From Microbacterium terricola (GTDB lineage Bacteria; Actinomycetota; Actinomycetes; Actinomycetales; Microbacteriaceae): a stretch of 64,000 nucleotides of DNA. Below the pieces are notes generated by a model. It worked only from the letters and a program-made list of their open reading frames with translations. It had not been told where the DNA came from and did not search any database. How positions within the stretch are numbered: the first letter of the stretch is position 1; each line of letters starts with the position of its first letter. The DNA lies in NCBI RefSeq assembly GCF_027943945.1, contig NZ_AP027141.1, positions 1,426,001 through 1,490,000 on the forward strand, read 5' to 3'. The translations under genes were made by a program, and so were the position numbers. Positions 45,206 to 56,186 of this stretch are shown here, piece by piece.

Positions 45206-46315
45206 TCAGGCGTTCCGGAAGCGGTCGCGGAGCTTCGCGAACAGGCCCTGATGGAACTCGGCCAGCTGCGGCGCGGGGGCCTTGGTGCGCTTGGCGAAGT
45301 CCTCGATGAGCGCGCGCTCCTTCGCGTCCAGGCGCGTCGGGGTCACCACGTGCACGCCGACGCGCAGGTCGCCGCGCTGGGTGCCGCGCAGCGGCGTGAT
45401 GCCGCGGCCCTTGATGGTGAGCACATCGCCCGCCTGGACGCCGGCGCGCACCTCGAGGTCGACCGGTCCGTCCAGCGACTCGATGGTGGTCTCGGTGCCG
45501 AGGATCGCGTCGGACATCGACACCTCGAGCGTGGCCAGCAGGTCGTCGCCCTCGCGGCTGAACACCGGATCGGGAGTGACGGTGACCTCGATGTACAGAT
45601 CGCCGTTGGGTCCGCCGGCCGGGCCGACCTCGCCGGAGCCCGGCAGCTGGAGCCGCAGGCCGGTCTCGACGCCGCCGGGGATGTCGAGCGACACGGTGCG
45701 GCGCGCCCGGACGCGACCCTGGCCCTGGCAGGTCGCGCACGGGTAAGGGATGGTGGTGCCGTAGCCCTGGCACGACCCGCACGGCTGGCTGGTCACCACG
45801 TTGCCGAGGAGGCTGCGCACCTGGCGCTGCACGTGACCGGTGCCGTGGCAGATGTCGCAGGTGACGGGCGAGGTGCCCGGCTGCGTGCACGAGCCGTCGC
45901 ACGTCTCGCAGAGCACGGCCGTGTCGACCTCCAGGTCGCGGTGCACCCCGAAGACGACGTCCTTCAGGTCGAGCGTGACCCGCACGAGGGCGTCCTGTCC
46001 CCGCTCGCGGCGCGACCGGGGCCGCCCGTTCCGCTGCCCGCCGGCTCCGCCGAAGAAGGTCTCGAAGATGTCGCCGAAGCCGCCGAATCCGCCGGCGCCG
46101 CCGAACGGCGAGTCGCCGCCCCTGTCGTAGTTCGCGCGCTGCTCCGGGTCGCTCAGCACGTCGTACGCGTGCGTGACGAGCTTGAAGCGCTCTGACGCGT
46201 CCTCCCCAGGGTTCACGTCCGGGTGCAGCTCGCGGGCGAGCCGGCGGTACGCCTTCTTGATCTCATCGGGGGTCGCCTCACGCGAGACCCCGAGAACTTC
46301 GTAGTGGTCAGCCAC
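45206..46315 (-). CDS. dnaJ: Chaperone protein DnaJ (DnaJ2 type)
   Basis: Co-chaperone of DnaK. J domain with HPD at 31-33, a short Gly/Phe region ([23 protein letters not shown]), four zinc repeats ([32 protein letters not shown]) and the client-binding C-terminal domains. The first repeat ends in cysteine instead of glycine at its last position. 369 residues. Placed after hrcA, as usual for the second dnaJ of actinobacteria; dnaK and grpE are elsewhere. GGAAGG precedes the GTG. Confidence 0.95.
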   Translation of the reverse strand: MADHYEVLGVSREATPDEIKKAYRRLARELHPDVNPGEDASERFKLVTHAYDVLSDPEQRANYDRGGDSPFGGAGGFGGFGDIFETFFGGAGGQRNGRPRSRRERGQDALVRVTLDLKDVVFGVHRDLEVDTAVLCETCDGSCTQPGTSPVTCDICHGTGHVQRQVRSLLGNVVTSQPCGSCQGYGTTIPYPCATCQGQGRVRARRTVSLDIPGGVETGLRLQLPGSGEVGPAGGPNGDLYIEVTVTPDPVFSREGDDLLATLEVSMSDAILGTETTIESLDGPVDLEVRAGVQAGDVLTIKGRGITPLRGTQRGDLRVGVHVVTPTRLDAKERALIEDFAKRTKAPAPQLAEFHQGLFAKLRDRFRNA

Positions 46316-46377
46316 TTTCGCCTTCCTGCCAGCGCTGTGCGCTGGGTCGTCCGATCACGGATGCGGTGACACCGCGC

Positions 46378-47418
46378 TCAGCGCGCGGCGTCGTCGTCTT
46401 CGAGCATCCGGGTGAGATAGCGCGCGACGGCTCTGACCGCCGCGAGATTGGTGGGATAGTCCATCCGGGTCGGGCCCATGACGCCCACGCGGGCCCGCGA
46501 CCCGGTCGCGTCGTAGTCGCTCGCCACGAAGGAGGCCTCCGAGAGTCCGAACGCCTCGTTCTCGCGGCCGATGCTCGCAGCGAGACCCTGCTCGTCCGCG
46601 GTCATCTCGCTCATCAGCCGCAGGACGGTGACCTGCTCCTCGATGGCCTCGAGCAGCGGGTAGATGCTGCCGCGGAAGTCGGCCTCGCGCCTGGCCAGGT
46701 TGGCGGCGCCGGCCATCACGAGGCGATCCTGGCGGAAATCCTCGAGCTCCTCTGCGACGACCGCGGCGATCGCCGCGATCGCGGTGTCCTCCTCGGTCGG
46801 CTGCGTCGCGACCACGGCGAGGTGCTCCAGCACCAGCTGGGCGCCCTCGCGCACCGACTTGCCGACAATCAGTCCGGCGATGCCCGCGCGCACGCGGGCG
46901 AGGGCGTCGTCGTCGAACTCCACGCGCACGAAGGCGATGCGCTGCGAAACCCGCCCCGTGTCGGTGACCAGGACCACCAGCATCCGTCCGCCGCCCAGCT
47001 GCACCAGCTCGACGTGCGAGACGTGCGCGCGCGCGAACGACGGGTACTGCACGATCGCCACCTGGCCGGTGAGCTGGGTGAGCGCCCGCACGGTGCGCAC
47101 CAGCACGTCGTCGAGGTCGCCCGGACGCTCGAGGAACGACGAGATCGCGGCCCGCTGAGCGGGGCTGAGCGGACGCAGCTGCGCCAGGTGGTCGACGAAC
47201 ACGCGGTAGCCCTTGTCGGTGGGCACGCGACCAGACGACGTGTGGGGTGCGGCGATGAGCTCTTCGTCCTCGAGGGCGGCCATGTCGTTGCGGATCGTCG
47301 CGGCCGAGACGCCGAAGGCGTGGCGGTCGACGATCGACTTGCTGCCCACCGGCTCGCGGGTGTCGACGTAGTCCTGCACGATCGCTCGCAGCACCTGCAG
47401 ACCGCGTTCGGTGACCAT
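46378..47418 (-). CDS. hrcA: Heat-inducible transcription repressor HrcA
   Basis: Represses heat-shock genes by binding CIRCE; GroEL keeps it active. The N-terminal winged helix (MVTERGLQVLRAIVQDYVDTREPVGSKSI...FGVSAATIRNDMAALEDEELI) and the C-terminal GAF-like domain are intact, 346 residues. GGGAGGAGG precedes the chosen ATG; an ATG 24 bases earlier lies inside the CIRCE region. A CIRCE element overlaps its predicted transcription start, so it represses itself and dnaJ. Confidence 0.96.
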   Translation of the reverse strand: MVTERGLQVLRAIVQDYVDTREPVGSKSIVDRHAFGVSAATIRNDMAALEDEELIAAPHTSSGRVPTDKGYRVFVDHLAQLRPLSPAQRAAISSFLERPGDLDDVLVRTVRALTQLTGQVAIVQYPSFARAHVSHVELVQLGGGRMLVVLVTDTGRVSQRIAFVRVEFDDDALARVRAGIAGLIVGKSVREGAQLVLEHLAVVATQPTEEDTAIAAIAAVVAEELEDFRQDRLVMAGAANLARREADFRGSIYPLLEAIEEQVTVLRLMSEMTADEQGLAASIGRENEAFGLSEASFVASDYDATGSRARVGVMGPTRMDYPTNLAAVRAVARYLTRMLEDDDAAR

Positions 47419-47435
47419 GACGCCTCCTCCCGCTG

Positions 47436-47462
47436 CTGGCACTCCCGTTACCTGAGTGCCAA
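47436..47462 (-). promoter_or_regulatory. CIRCE operator of hrcA-dnaJ
   Basis: Nine-base arms of the form (T/C)TGGCACTC and GAGTGCCA(A/G) around a nine-base spacer, against the consensus TTAGCACTC-N9-GAGTGCTAA. The GCACTC/GAGTGC core is perfect. Confidence 0.92.
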
Positions 47463-47467
47463 TTCTA
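47462..47467 (-). promoter_or_regulatory. -10 box of hrcA
   Basis: TAGAAT on the minus strand abutting the CIRCE arm, so bound HrcA would cover the start of transcription. The ribosome site lies about 30 bases further on. Confidence 0.55.
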
Positions 47468-47496
47468 CTGGATGCCGCCGGATGGGTGGGGGAACC

Positions 47497-48714
47497 TCAC
47501 TCGGTGAGTGCCCTGACGACGGCGTCCGCGAGCAGACGTCCCCGCAGGGTGAGCACGACGCGCCCGGCGAAGGCGGCGGCCGCGTCGATCAGTCCGTCGG
47601 CGATCAGGCCGGCCACCGCGCTGCGGCGATCGGGCGCGACGGCGGCGATCTCCAGGCCGTCGCGGATGCGCGAGCGCAGCAGCACATCCTCGAGCCGGCG
47701 CGACGCCGCATCCGGTCGTTCCCGTGCCGCAGCGGGCGACTGGCCCGCGGCGAGCCGCTGCGCGTAGGCGGCGGGGTGCTTGACGTTCCAGAACCGGAGG
47801 CCCTGGATGTGGCTGTGCGCCCCAGGACCGAACCCCCACCAGTCGGCGCCCTGCCAGTAGGCCAGGTTGTGTCGGGAGCGGTGCGTGTCGTCCCTGGCCC
47901 AGTTGGACACCTCGTACCAGTCGAAGCCGGCGGCGCCCAGCAGCTCGTCCGCGAGCTCGTACATGTCGGCCTGGAGGTCGTCGTCGGGTGCGGGCACCTC
48001 GCCCCGGCTGATCTGACGGGCGAGCTTCGTGCCCTCCTCGATGATGAGCGCATAGGCGGAGATGTGATCGGGGACGAGCGACACCGCCGTCTCGAGGCTG
48101 CGGCGCCAGTCCTCCAGCGACTCCCCCGGCGCGCCGTAGATGAGGTCGACGCTCACGTCGAGACCCGCGGACCGCGCGGCCGACACCGCGGTGGCGACGT
48201 TGTCCGGGTCGTGGGTGCGGTCGAGCGCGGCGAGCACGTGCGGCACGGCCGACTGCATCCCGATCGACATGCGGGTCACCCCGGCCGCGGCGAGTTCGGC
48301 CACGACCGCGTCGGTCACGGTGTCGGGGTTCGCCTCGACGGTGATCTCCGCGTCGTCCGCGAGCCCGAATGTGCCGCGCACGCCCGCCAGCATCCTGCCC
48401 AGGTCCCCCGCGGGCAGGAGCGTCGGGGTGCCGCCGCCGAAGAAGACCGTGCCCGCGGGCCGGAGTGGGCCGGCGTCGGCCAGGACCGCGGCGGCCAGCT
48501 CCACCTCCTGCAGGAGCGTGTCGGCGTACGCGTCCTGGCGGGCGCCCCGGAGCTCGGTCGCGGTGTAGGTGTTGAAGTCGCAGTAGCCGCACCGGACGCG
48601 GCAGAACGGCACGTGGAGGTAGACCGAGAACGGGGCATCGGCCGGCACCGCGATGTCGTCGGGCAGCGCGCCGTCCGCGGGGGCCGGCTCGCCGTCTGGT
48701 AGCGCCGCGCCCAT
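47497..48714 (-). CDS. hemW: Heme chaperone HemW (radical SAM, HemN-like)
   Basis: Radical SAM protein that binds and delivers heme; formerly labelled coproporphyrinogen oxidase. The iron-sulfur motif CRVRCGYC (C38, C42, C45) has the HemW CxxxCxxC form without the extra cysteine of true HemN, and the HNLAYW motif is present. 405 residues. GAGG precedes the ATG. It lies eight bases after the DUF1990 gene. Confidence 0.94.
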   Translation of the reverse strand: MGAALPDGEPAPADGALPDDIAVPADAPFSVYLHVPFCRVRCGYCDFNTYTATELRGARQDAYADTLLQEVELAAAVLADAGPLRPAGTVFFGGGTPTLLPAGDLGRMLAGVRGTFGLADDAEITVEANPDTVTDAVVAELAAAGVTRMSIGMQSAVPHVLAALDRTHDPDNVATAVSAARSAGLDVSVDLIYGAPGESLEDWRRSLETAVSLVPDHISAYALIIEEGTKLARQISRGEVPAPDDDLQADMYELADELLGAAGFDWYEVSNWARDDTHRSRHNLAYWQGADWWGFGPGAHSHIQGLRFWNVKHPAAYAQRLAAGQSPAAARERPDAASRRLEDVLLRSRIRDGLEIAAVAPDRRSAVAGLIADGLIDAAAAFAGRVVLTLRGRLLADAVVRALTE

Positions 48715-48721
48715 CAGGGCC

Positions 48722-49372
48722 TCACGCGGGCGTCGCGTACAGCGGCGAGATCGCGCGCAGATAGCGCTGGAACAGCTCGCGGCGGCGACGGCGGATCAGC
48801 GATTTCACGAGCCGGTACGTCCATGCGGCCGGGGCGTCGAAGGCGCGGACGGTGAACCAGACCTCGTCGTTGTCGCGCCATTCGAGCATGAACGACTCCT
48901 CGCCGGACACCACGGAACCGCCCACCGTGCCGAGTGCGAAGCCGATCCGCCTGCCCTCCTCGACCGCGAAGATCACGCGCAGCTCGCCGTCGGCCCGCAT
49001 CCCGGCGACCCGCCCGGACACGCGGACCGTGGTGCCTGCGGCGACGTACGGCGTGCCGTCCGAGTCGAACCGCTGGTCGGCCTCGTTGCGGCTCGGAGCG
49101 ACCGGGTTTCCCTCGGCGTCGAAGCTGACGCCGGAGTACATCGGGCCGGCCGCGGGCCGGATCTCGCCGAGCGTGAGGCCGGCTCCCCGCAGTGCCGCCC
49201 ACGAGAGCAGGGCCTCGCCGGCCGAGTGGAACCGCGACTCGCCGCTGCCGATCCGCCAGGACTCCTGCGCGGGGATGCTGCGCTCCGGCGGATACTGCAT
49301 GAGGTCGGGCGCCTGGGTTGCTCCGACGGCGGCGTAGTCGACCGTGTCGTCTGTGAAGGTGCCGCGACGCAT
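48722..49372 (-). CDS. DUF1990 domain-containing protein
   Basis: A 216-residue cytosolic protein of a family common in actinobacteria and plants, with no assigned role. Recognised by YPPERSIPAQESWRIGSGESRF and VRVSGRVAG. The C-terminus is basic (KSLIRRRRRELFQRY). It begins ten bases after lepA, with AGTAGG as a weak ribosome site. Confidence 0.85.
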   Translation of the reverse strand: MRRGTFTDDTVDYAAVGATQAPDLMQYPPERSIPAQESWRIGSGESRFHSAGEALLSWAALRGAGLTLGEIRPAAGPMYSGVSFDAEGNPVAPSRNEADQRFDSDGTPYVAAGTTVRVSGRVAGMRADGELRVIFAVEEGRRIGFALGTVGGSVVSGEESFMLEWRDNDEVWFTVRAFDAPAAWTYRLVKSLIRRRRRELFQRYLRAISPLYATPA

Positions 49373-49382
49373 GGCTGCCAGC

Positions 49383-51236
<1,854 letters not shown>

Positions 51237-51245
51237 GTCCCGACG

Positions 51246-51251
51246 ATTCTA
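51246..51251 (-). promoter_or_regulatory. -10 box of lepA
   Basis: TAGAAT on the minus strand nine bases before the ATG, giving a leader of only a few bases. The 152 bases between lepA and the nuclease gene hold this and no other recognised element. Confidence 0.45.
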
Positions 51252-51388
51252 CGGGGGGATGGATGCGGTTTCCCCCAGACCCTTGCCAGCGGCCGGACGG
51301 ATAGGCAGGGTGGATGCGGGGAGCACAACTGGGGAACGGATCATCAGTCCGCCGCACCGTCGGCGCCGAAGTGAAGGAGCCCCCGCTC

Positions 51389-54193
51389 GTGAGCCATCAT
51401 TCCCCCTCCCCCCGCGCCCTCGCAGCCACCGTTGCGGTCGCCGCGCTCGTCCTCGCCGGATCGGCCGCAGGACAGGCCGCGACCGCTGCCCCCAGCGTCA
51501 CGGCCCCCGTCGTGATCGACGAGGTCTACGGCGGTGGCGGGAACTCCGGTGCGCCGGTCGACCGCGACTTCGTCGAGCTCTACAACCCGGGCGCGCAGGT
51601 CGTGGACCTGTCCGGGTGGGCGATCCAGTACGCATCCGCGGCGGGGACGAGCTGGCAGGTCACGACGCTGCCGGCGGGGACGGGGATCGAGCCGGGCGGA
51701 CACCTCCTCGTGGGGCAGGGCGTCGCGGGGGCCTCGGGATCGCCGATCGAGCCGGACGTCAGCGGGACCACGCTCATGGGCGCCGCCGCGGGCAAGGTCG
51801 CGCTGACGGCGACGGCGACGGCACTCGCCGGATGCGGAGCGGACTGCAGCGCGGTCGCCGCGGTGGTGGACTTCGTCGGATACGGCACGACGGCGAACGA
51901 CTACGCCGGCGCCGGCCCCGCGCTCGGCGCGTCGAACGCGCTGTCGGTGGCGCGGAGCGCGGCGCACGCCAACACCGCGGACAACGCCGCCGACTTCACG
52001 GCCGGCGCACCGACGCCCCAGGCGGGCGGCGGGACCGACCCCGAGCCGGATCCCGACCCTGTCGAGGCAACGATCGCCGAGATCCAGGGCACGGGGGCAG
52101 CGTCTCCGCTCGCCGGGAACCGCGTGGTCACCAGGGGCGTCGTCACCGCGAGCTACCCCACCGGCGGCCTCAACGGCTATGTGGTCCAGACGCCCGGCAC
52201 CGGCGGCGGCGATCCGTCCGCCCGGACCGCCTCCGATGCGCTGTTCGTGTTCTCGCGGAGCACGGTGGGCGCGGTGGAGATCGGCGACCACGTCGAGGTC
52301 GTCGGCGAGGTGAGCGAGTACTTCGGACTCACGGAGCTCACCGTCGCCGCGGCCGACGATCTGACGGTCCTCACGGAGCCGGCGGCGCCCGTCGTGCCGA
52401 CGGCGGTCTCGTGGCCGGCGACCCAGGACGCGCGCGAGGTCTTCGAGTCGATGCTCATCCAGCCGGCGGGCGCGTACACCGTGACGAACACCTTCTCGAC
52501 CAACCGCTTCGGCGAGGTCGGCCTCGCCTTCGGCGACGAGCCGCTCCACCAGCCGACCGACCGTGCACTCCCCGGCTCGGCCGACGCTGCGGCGATCGCG
52601 GCCGACAACGCCGCGAGGGCCGTCGCCCTCGACGACGGGTCGTCGACCGACTTCCTGACCGCCGCCGCGTCCAGCCAGACGCCCGCCTACGTCTCGCAGA
52701 TCGAGCCGGTCGTCGTGGGCGCGTCGGTCGCCTTCGACGCGCCGCTCATCCTCGACTGGCGCAACAGCGCATGGAAGTTCACCCCGACCAGCCAGGTGGT
52801 GGGCGACGGTTCGGGCGACGACCCGGTGACCTTCTCCCCCGTGCGCACCGCCGCGCCGGAGGACGTCGGCGGCGACGTGTCCGTGGCTTCGTTCAACGTG
52901 CTGAACTACTTCACGACGCTGGGTGCGGCCAACCCCGCCTGCGAGCCGTTCGTCGACCGCACGGGCGACGGGGTGACCGTCGACGAGGGCTGCGATCAGC
53001 GCGGGGCCTGGGACCCGGAGGATCTCGCGCGACAGCAGGAGAAGATCGTGTCGGCGATCAACGCCCTCGACGCCTCGGTGATCGGGCTGATGGAGATCGA
53101 GAACTCGGCCAGGCTCGGCGAGGAGCCGGATGAGGCCACCGCCACTCTGGTCGCCGCACTCAACGCGGCCGCCGGCGAGGACACGTGGGCCTACGTGCCC
53201 TCCTCGCCGGAGCTGCCTGCCGCGTCCGAACAGGACGTGATCACGAGCGCGATCATCTATCAGCCGGACGAGGTGACCCGCTCCGGACCCTCGCGGGCGC
53301 TGGGCACCCAGTCCGGCGCCGACCAGGCGTTCGGCAACGCGCGCGAGCCGCTCGCCCAGGTGTTCCGGCCCGCCGACGGCGGGGAGCGGTTCCTGTTCGT
53401 GGTGAACCACTTCAAGTCGAAGGGATCCGCGGGGCCGTGGCCCGGCGACCGCGATGCCGGCGACGGGCAGAGCCTGTCGAACGAGTCGCGCGTGCGCCAG
53501 GCGACCGCGCTGCGCGACTGGGTCGCCGGCATCCGGGGAGACGTCGACTCGGTGGTGCTGGCCGGCGACTTCAACTCGTACGGCCAGGAGGACCCGCTGC
53601 GCCTGCTGTACGACGCCGGATACGTCGACGCGGAGCAGTCGCTCGGCATCGACAGCTCGTCGTACTCGTTCTCCGGGCTCTCGGGCTCGCTCGACCACAT
53701 CCTGCTCAGCGGCCCCGCCCGCGAGCGGGCGACCGGGGGCGATGTGTGGAACATCAACTCCGGTGAGGTCGTCGCGCTCGAGTACAGCCGGTACAACTAC
53801 CACGGCACCCTGTTCCACGCGGCAGATCCGTACCGCTCGAGCGATCACGATCCGGTGCTGGTCGGCCTGGAGGCGGGGACGGACGAGCGCACGGCGACGA
53901 GGACGACGCTCGTCGCGGTCCCCCCGCTGCACATCAACCGACTGCTCCCGGCAACCCTCGTGGCCGTGGTGAGCACGGACGATCGCACCCGCCCGGCCGG
54001 CGAGGTGCAGTTCTTCGAGGGCGACGAGCTGATCGGATCGACGGCGGTGACCCGCGCGGGCATCGCGAAGCTCCGGCTGCCGAGCGTGATCGCGCGTGGC
54101 ACCCATTCGTACACCGCGGTCTTCGTTCCGGCCGACCCGGAGGCGCAGCGCGGGTCGACATCGAAGGCGGTGAAGGTGATCGCCGTGCGCTGA
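51389..54193 (+). CDS. Secreted ExeM/NucH-type extracellular endonuclease
   Basis: A 934-residue exported nuclease. Signal peptide to about residue 34 (AQAATAA-type end). A lamin-tail domain (about 38-205; VVIDEVYGGGGNSGAPVDRDFVELYN) is followed by an OB-like region (VEATIAEIQGTGAASPLAG...), then an endonuclease/exonuclease/phosphatase domain (about 497-825) with ASFNVLNYF, MEIEN, NHFKSKG, GDFNSYG and SSDHDPVLV, covering the expected metal and catalytic residues. The last 100 residues are an Ig-like (Big) repeat ending in VIAVR, with no anchor signal. It probably degrades extracellular DNA for phosphate or biofilm turnover (inference). GAAGGAG precedes the GTG. Confidence 0.9.
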   Translation: MSHHSPSPRALAATVAVAALVLAGSAAGQAATAAPSVTAPVVIDEVYGGGGNSGAPVDRDFVELYNPGAQVVDLSGWAIQYASAAGTSWQVTTLPAGTGIEPGGHLLVGQGVAGASGSPIEPDVSGTTLMGAAAGKVALTATATALAGCGADCSAVAAVVDFVGYGTTANDYAGAGPALGASNALSVARSAAHANTADNAADFTAGAPTPQAGGGTDPEPDPDPVEATIAEIQGTGAASPLAGNRVVTRGVVTASYPTGGLNGYVVQTPGTGGGDPSARTASDALFVFSRSTVGAVEIGDHVEVVGEVSEYFGLTELTVAAADDLTVLTEPAAPVVPTAVSWPATQDAREVFESMLIQPAGAYTVTNTFSTNRFGEVGLAFGDEPLHQPTDRALPGSADAAAIAADNAARAVALDDGSSTDFLTAAASSQTPAYVSQIEPVVVGASVAFDAPLILDWRNSAWKFTPTSQVVGDGSGDDPVTFSPVRTAAPEDVGGDVSVASFNVLNYFTTLGAANPACEPFVDRTGDGVTVDEGCDQRGAWDPEDLARQQEKIVSAINALDASVIGLMEIENSARLGEEPDEATATLVAALNAAAGEDTWAYVPSSPELPAASEQDVITSAIIYQPDEVTRSGPSRALGTQSGADQAFGNAREPLAQVFRPADGGERFLFVVNHFKSKGSAGPWPGDRDAGDGQSLSNESRVRQATALRDWVAGIRGDVDSVVLAGDFNSYGQEDPLRLLYDAGYVDAEQSLGIDSSSYSFSGLSGSLDHILLSGPARERATGGDVWNINSGEVVALEYSRYNYHGTLFHAADPYRSSDHDPVLVGLEAGTDERTATRTTLVAVPPLHINRLLPATLVAVVSTDDRTRPAGEVQFFEGDELIGSTAVTRAGIAKLRLPSVIARGTHSYTAVFVPADPEAQRGSTSKAVKVIAVR

Positions 54194-54218
54194 GCCGAAC
54201 CTGCAATAGCCTGGGGTC

Positions 54219-54950
54219 ATGGTCGTCCAGGTCGTGCTCGTGCACGGCATCAGGACGTCCGCGACCATGTGGCGTGCGCAGGTCGCGCACCTGCAGGAGC
54301 GCGGCAACCCGGTGACGGCGGTCGACCTGCCAGGGCACGGCACCCGCATGGACGAGACCTTCACCCTCGACGGTGCGTTCGCGACGATCGACGAGGCCGT
54401 CCAGGACGCCGCAACGCGGGGTCCGGTGCTGCTGGTCAGCCACTCGATGGGCGGCCTGGTCTCGATCGAGTACGTCGGCCGGGAGGACCGGCCGCCCGTC
54501 GCCGGTTTCATCGCCGCCTCCTGCACGGCGGTGCCCCGCGGGCTGGGTCTCGCGACCTACCGCTTCCTGGCCCGCCGATTCGACTCGCTCCCCGACCGCG
54601 GCCTGTGGCTGAGCGAACGGGTGCTGTCGCGCACGCTCCCGGCCGAGACCAGGGAGGACTTCGGCGCAGGCGGGTACGCGTACGACGCCCAGGATGTCGC
54701 CCTGCGCAGCCTGTCGGTGCTCGACCTGATGAGCGCGCTGGCGCGGATCGACGTGCCGCTGTGGTTCGTCAACGGCCAGTACGACCAGCTGCGCGTCAAC
54801 GAGAAGCTGTTCCTGGCCGTGGCGAAGCACGCCGAGCTGGTGGTCGTCCCCCGCACCACGCACCTGGTGACCGCGATGCGACCGCACGTCTTCAACGCGC
54901 TGCTGGATGTGGCAGTGGCGACCCTGGAGCGGGAGCGCTCAGACGACTGA
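54219..54950 (+). CDS. Alpha/beta-hydrolase
   Basis: A 243-residue cytosolic hydrolase. The oxyanion strand VVLVHGIRTSATMW, nucleophile elbow LLVSHSMGGL (S76), an aspartate in FVNGQYDQLR and a histidine in PRTTHLVT form the triad. Related to salicylate esterase/RutD-like hydrolases; the substrate is not known. The ATG is six bases after TAGCCT, so it is probably leaderless and independent of the nuclease gene. Its last 12 bases overlap the end of the convergent MFS gene. Confidence 0.9.
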   Translation: MVVQVVLVHGIRTSATMWRAQVAHLQERGNPVTAVDLPGHGTRMDETFTLDGAFATIDEAVQDAATRGPVLLVSHSMGGLVSIEYVGREDRPPVAGFIAASCTAVPRGLGLATYRFLARRFDSLPDRGLWLSERVLSRTLPAETREDFGAGGYAYDAQDVALRSLSVLDLMSALARIDVPLWFVNGQYDQLRVNEKLFLAVAKHAELVVVPRTTHLVTAMRPHVFNALLDVAVATLERERSDD

Positions 54951-56186
54951 CGGCGCCTCCGTACGGGTGCGGATCGCGAGCGTCATGAGCCCGCCGACGA
55001 TCGAGAGCACACCGCCGACCGCGAACATGAGCGAGAACCCGCCGACGAGGGCGACGAGGCCCGCGCCGATGAGGGGCCCGAGCAGCTGACCGAGGCTCGC
55101 GGAGACGTTGACGAAGCCCAGATCGCGCGCGTGGTCCTCCGGGAACGGCAGCAGGTCGGTGCCGAGCGCGAGCCCGACCGACATGTACGCGCCGTAGCCG
55201 ACCCCGAGCAGAGCTGCCCCGATCATCGTGGACTCGTACGTCGGGAAGGCGGCGATGAACAGCGCCGCGGCACCCTGCACGATCGCCGACCACAGCACGA
55301 TCCCGACGCGCCGTCCGGTGCGGTCGGACACGGCGCCGGAGACGATGGATGAGGCCACCACGAACACCGTGTAGATGACGATCAGCAGGAGCAGGTCGTC
55401 CTCCGCGGTAACGGGGTCGCGGTGCAGCCCGTAGAGCAGGAAGAAGAACAGCAGGCCGGTGCCGAGTGCGTTCCCGATGTTGACGATCAGGCGGCCGCCC
55501 AGCATCCAGGCGAAGTCGCGGTCGCCGAGCGCGGCGAGACGGGCGGACAGCGCACGCGCCTCGCGCGCGACGGCCGACTGCGCCGGTGCCGGCGGGTCGG
55601 GCAGCAGGAGCGCCGCAGCGACACCGACGATCGCGAGGAAGCCCGCGAGCACGAGGTAGCCGGTGACGGTGCCGAGTTCCAGGAGCACGATCACGCCCAC
55701 GCCGACGATGATCCCGAGCGCCTGCGAGGACGACACGGCAGCGGATGCTGCGCCGCGCTGCGTCGTGAGCTGGTCGGCGATGAGCGCGGTGAACGCGGCG
55801 GAGGCGACCGCGGTGCCGACGGAGACGCCGACCCAGGCGAGCCCGACGCCCCACGGCCCCTGCGCGAAGCTGATCGCCACGAGCGACACGGTGCCGAGGG
55901 CGACGCCCACGAGCGCCCAGGGGCGGCGCCGGCCGAACGCGCCACGGGTGCGGTCGGACAGGCCGCCGGCGAGCGGACCCGCGATGACGCCCGCGATACC
56001 GCCGACGGCGAGGACCAGTCCCGACGAGACGACGCCCGAGACCCAGCCGTCCGCGTCGTCAGGGGTGTTGAGCTGGAGCGGGATGAGCAGCTGCAGCGGG
56101 GTGAGCTGCACGGTCCACAGCGCCAGCCATGCCAGCGTGAACAGGACGAACCATTTCGCCCCCACGCGTCCCTGGGTCGTTGTCAC
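54939..56186 (-). CDS. MFS transporter, possibly sugar-linked
   Basis: A 415-residue membrane protein with 12 hydrophobic segments and the loop motif GGLSDRTRGAFGRRRPW after helix 2, as in the glycoside/pentoside/hexuronide and sucrose-type carriers. The GTG start is inside the beta-glucosidase stop (GTGA) and has GAGGAGG upstream, so the two genes are co-transcribed. Import of a beta-glucoside for the neighbour enzyme is the simplest reading. Confidence 0.88.
   Translation of the reverse strand: MTTTQGRVGAKWFVLFTLAWLALWTVQLTPLQLLIPLQLNTPDDADGWVSGVVSSGLVLAVGGIAGVIAGPLAGGLSDRTRGAFGRRRPWALVGVALGTVSLVAISFAQGPWGVGLAWVGVSVGTAVASAAFTALIADQLTTQRGAASAAVSSSQALGIIVGVGVIVLLELGTVTGYLVLAGFLAIVGVAAALLLPDPPAPAQSAVAREARALSARLAALGDRDFAWMLGGRLIVNIGNALGTGLLFFFLLYGLHRDPVTAEDDLLLLIVIYTVFVVASSIVSGAVSDRTGRRVGIVLWSAIVQGAAALFIAAFPTYESTMIGAALLGVGYGAYMSVGLALGTDLLPFPEDHARDLGFVNVSASLGQLLGPLIGAGLVALVGGFSLMFAVGGVLSIVGGLMTLAIRTRTEAPSVV

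Noticed and set aside
51344..54526. A 1060-codon open frame opposite the nuclease gene
   Set aside because: Arg/Gly/Asp-rich shadow with no domain; the opposite strand codes a multi-domain nuclease with all motifs.
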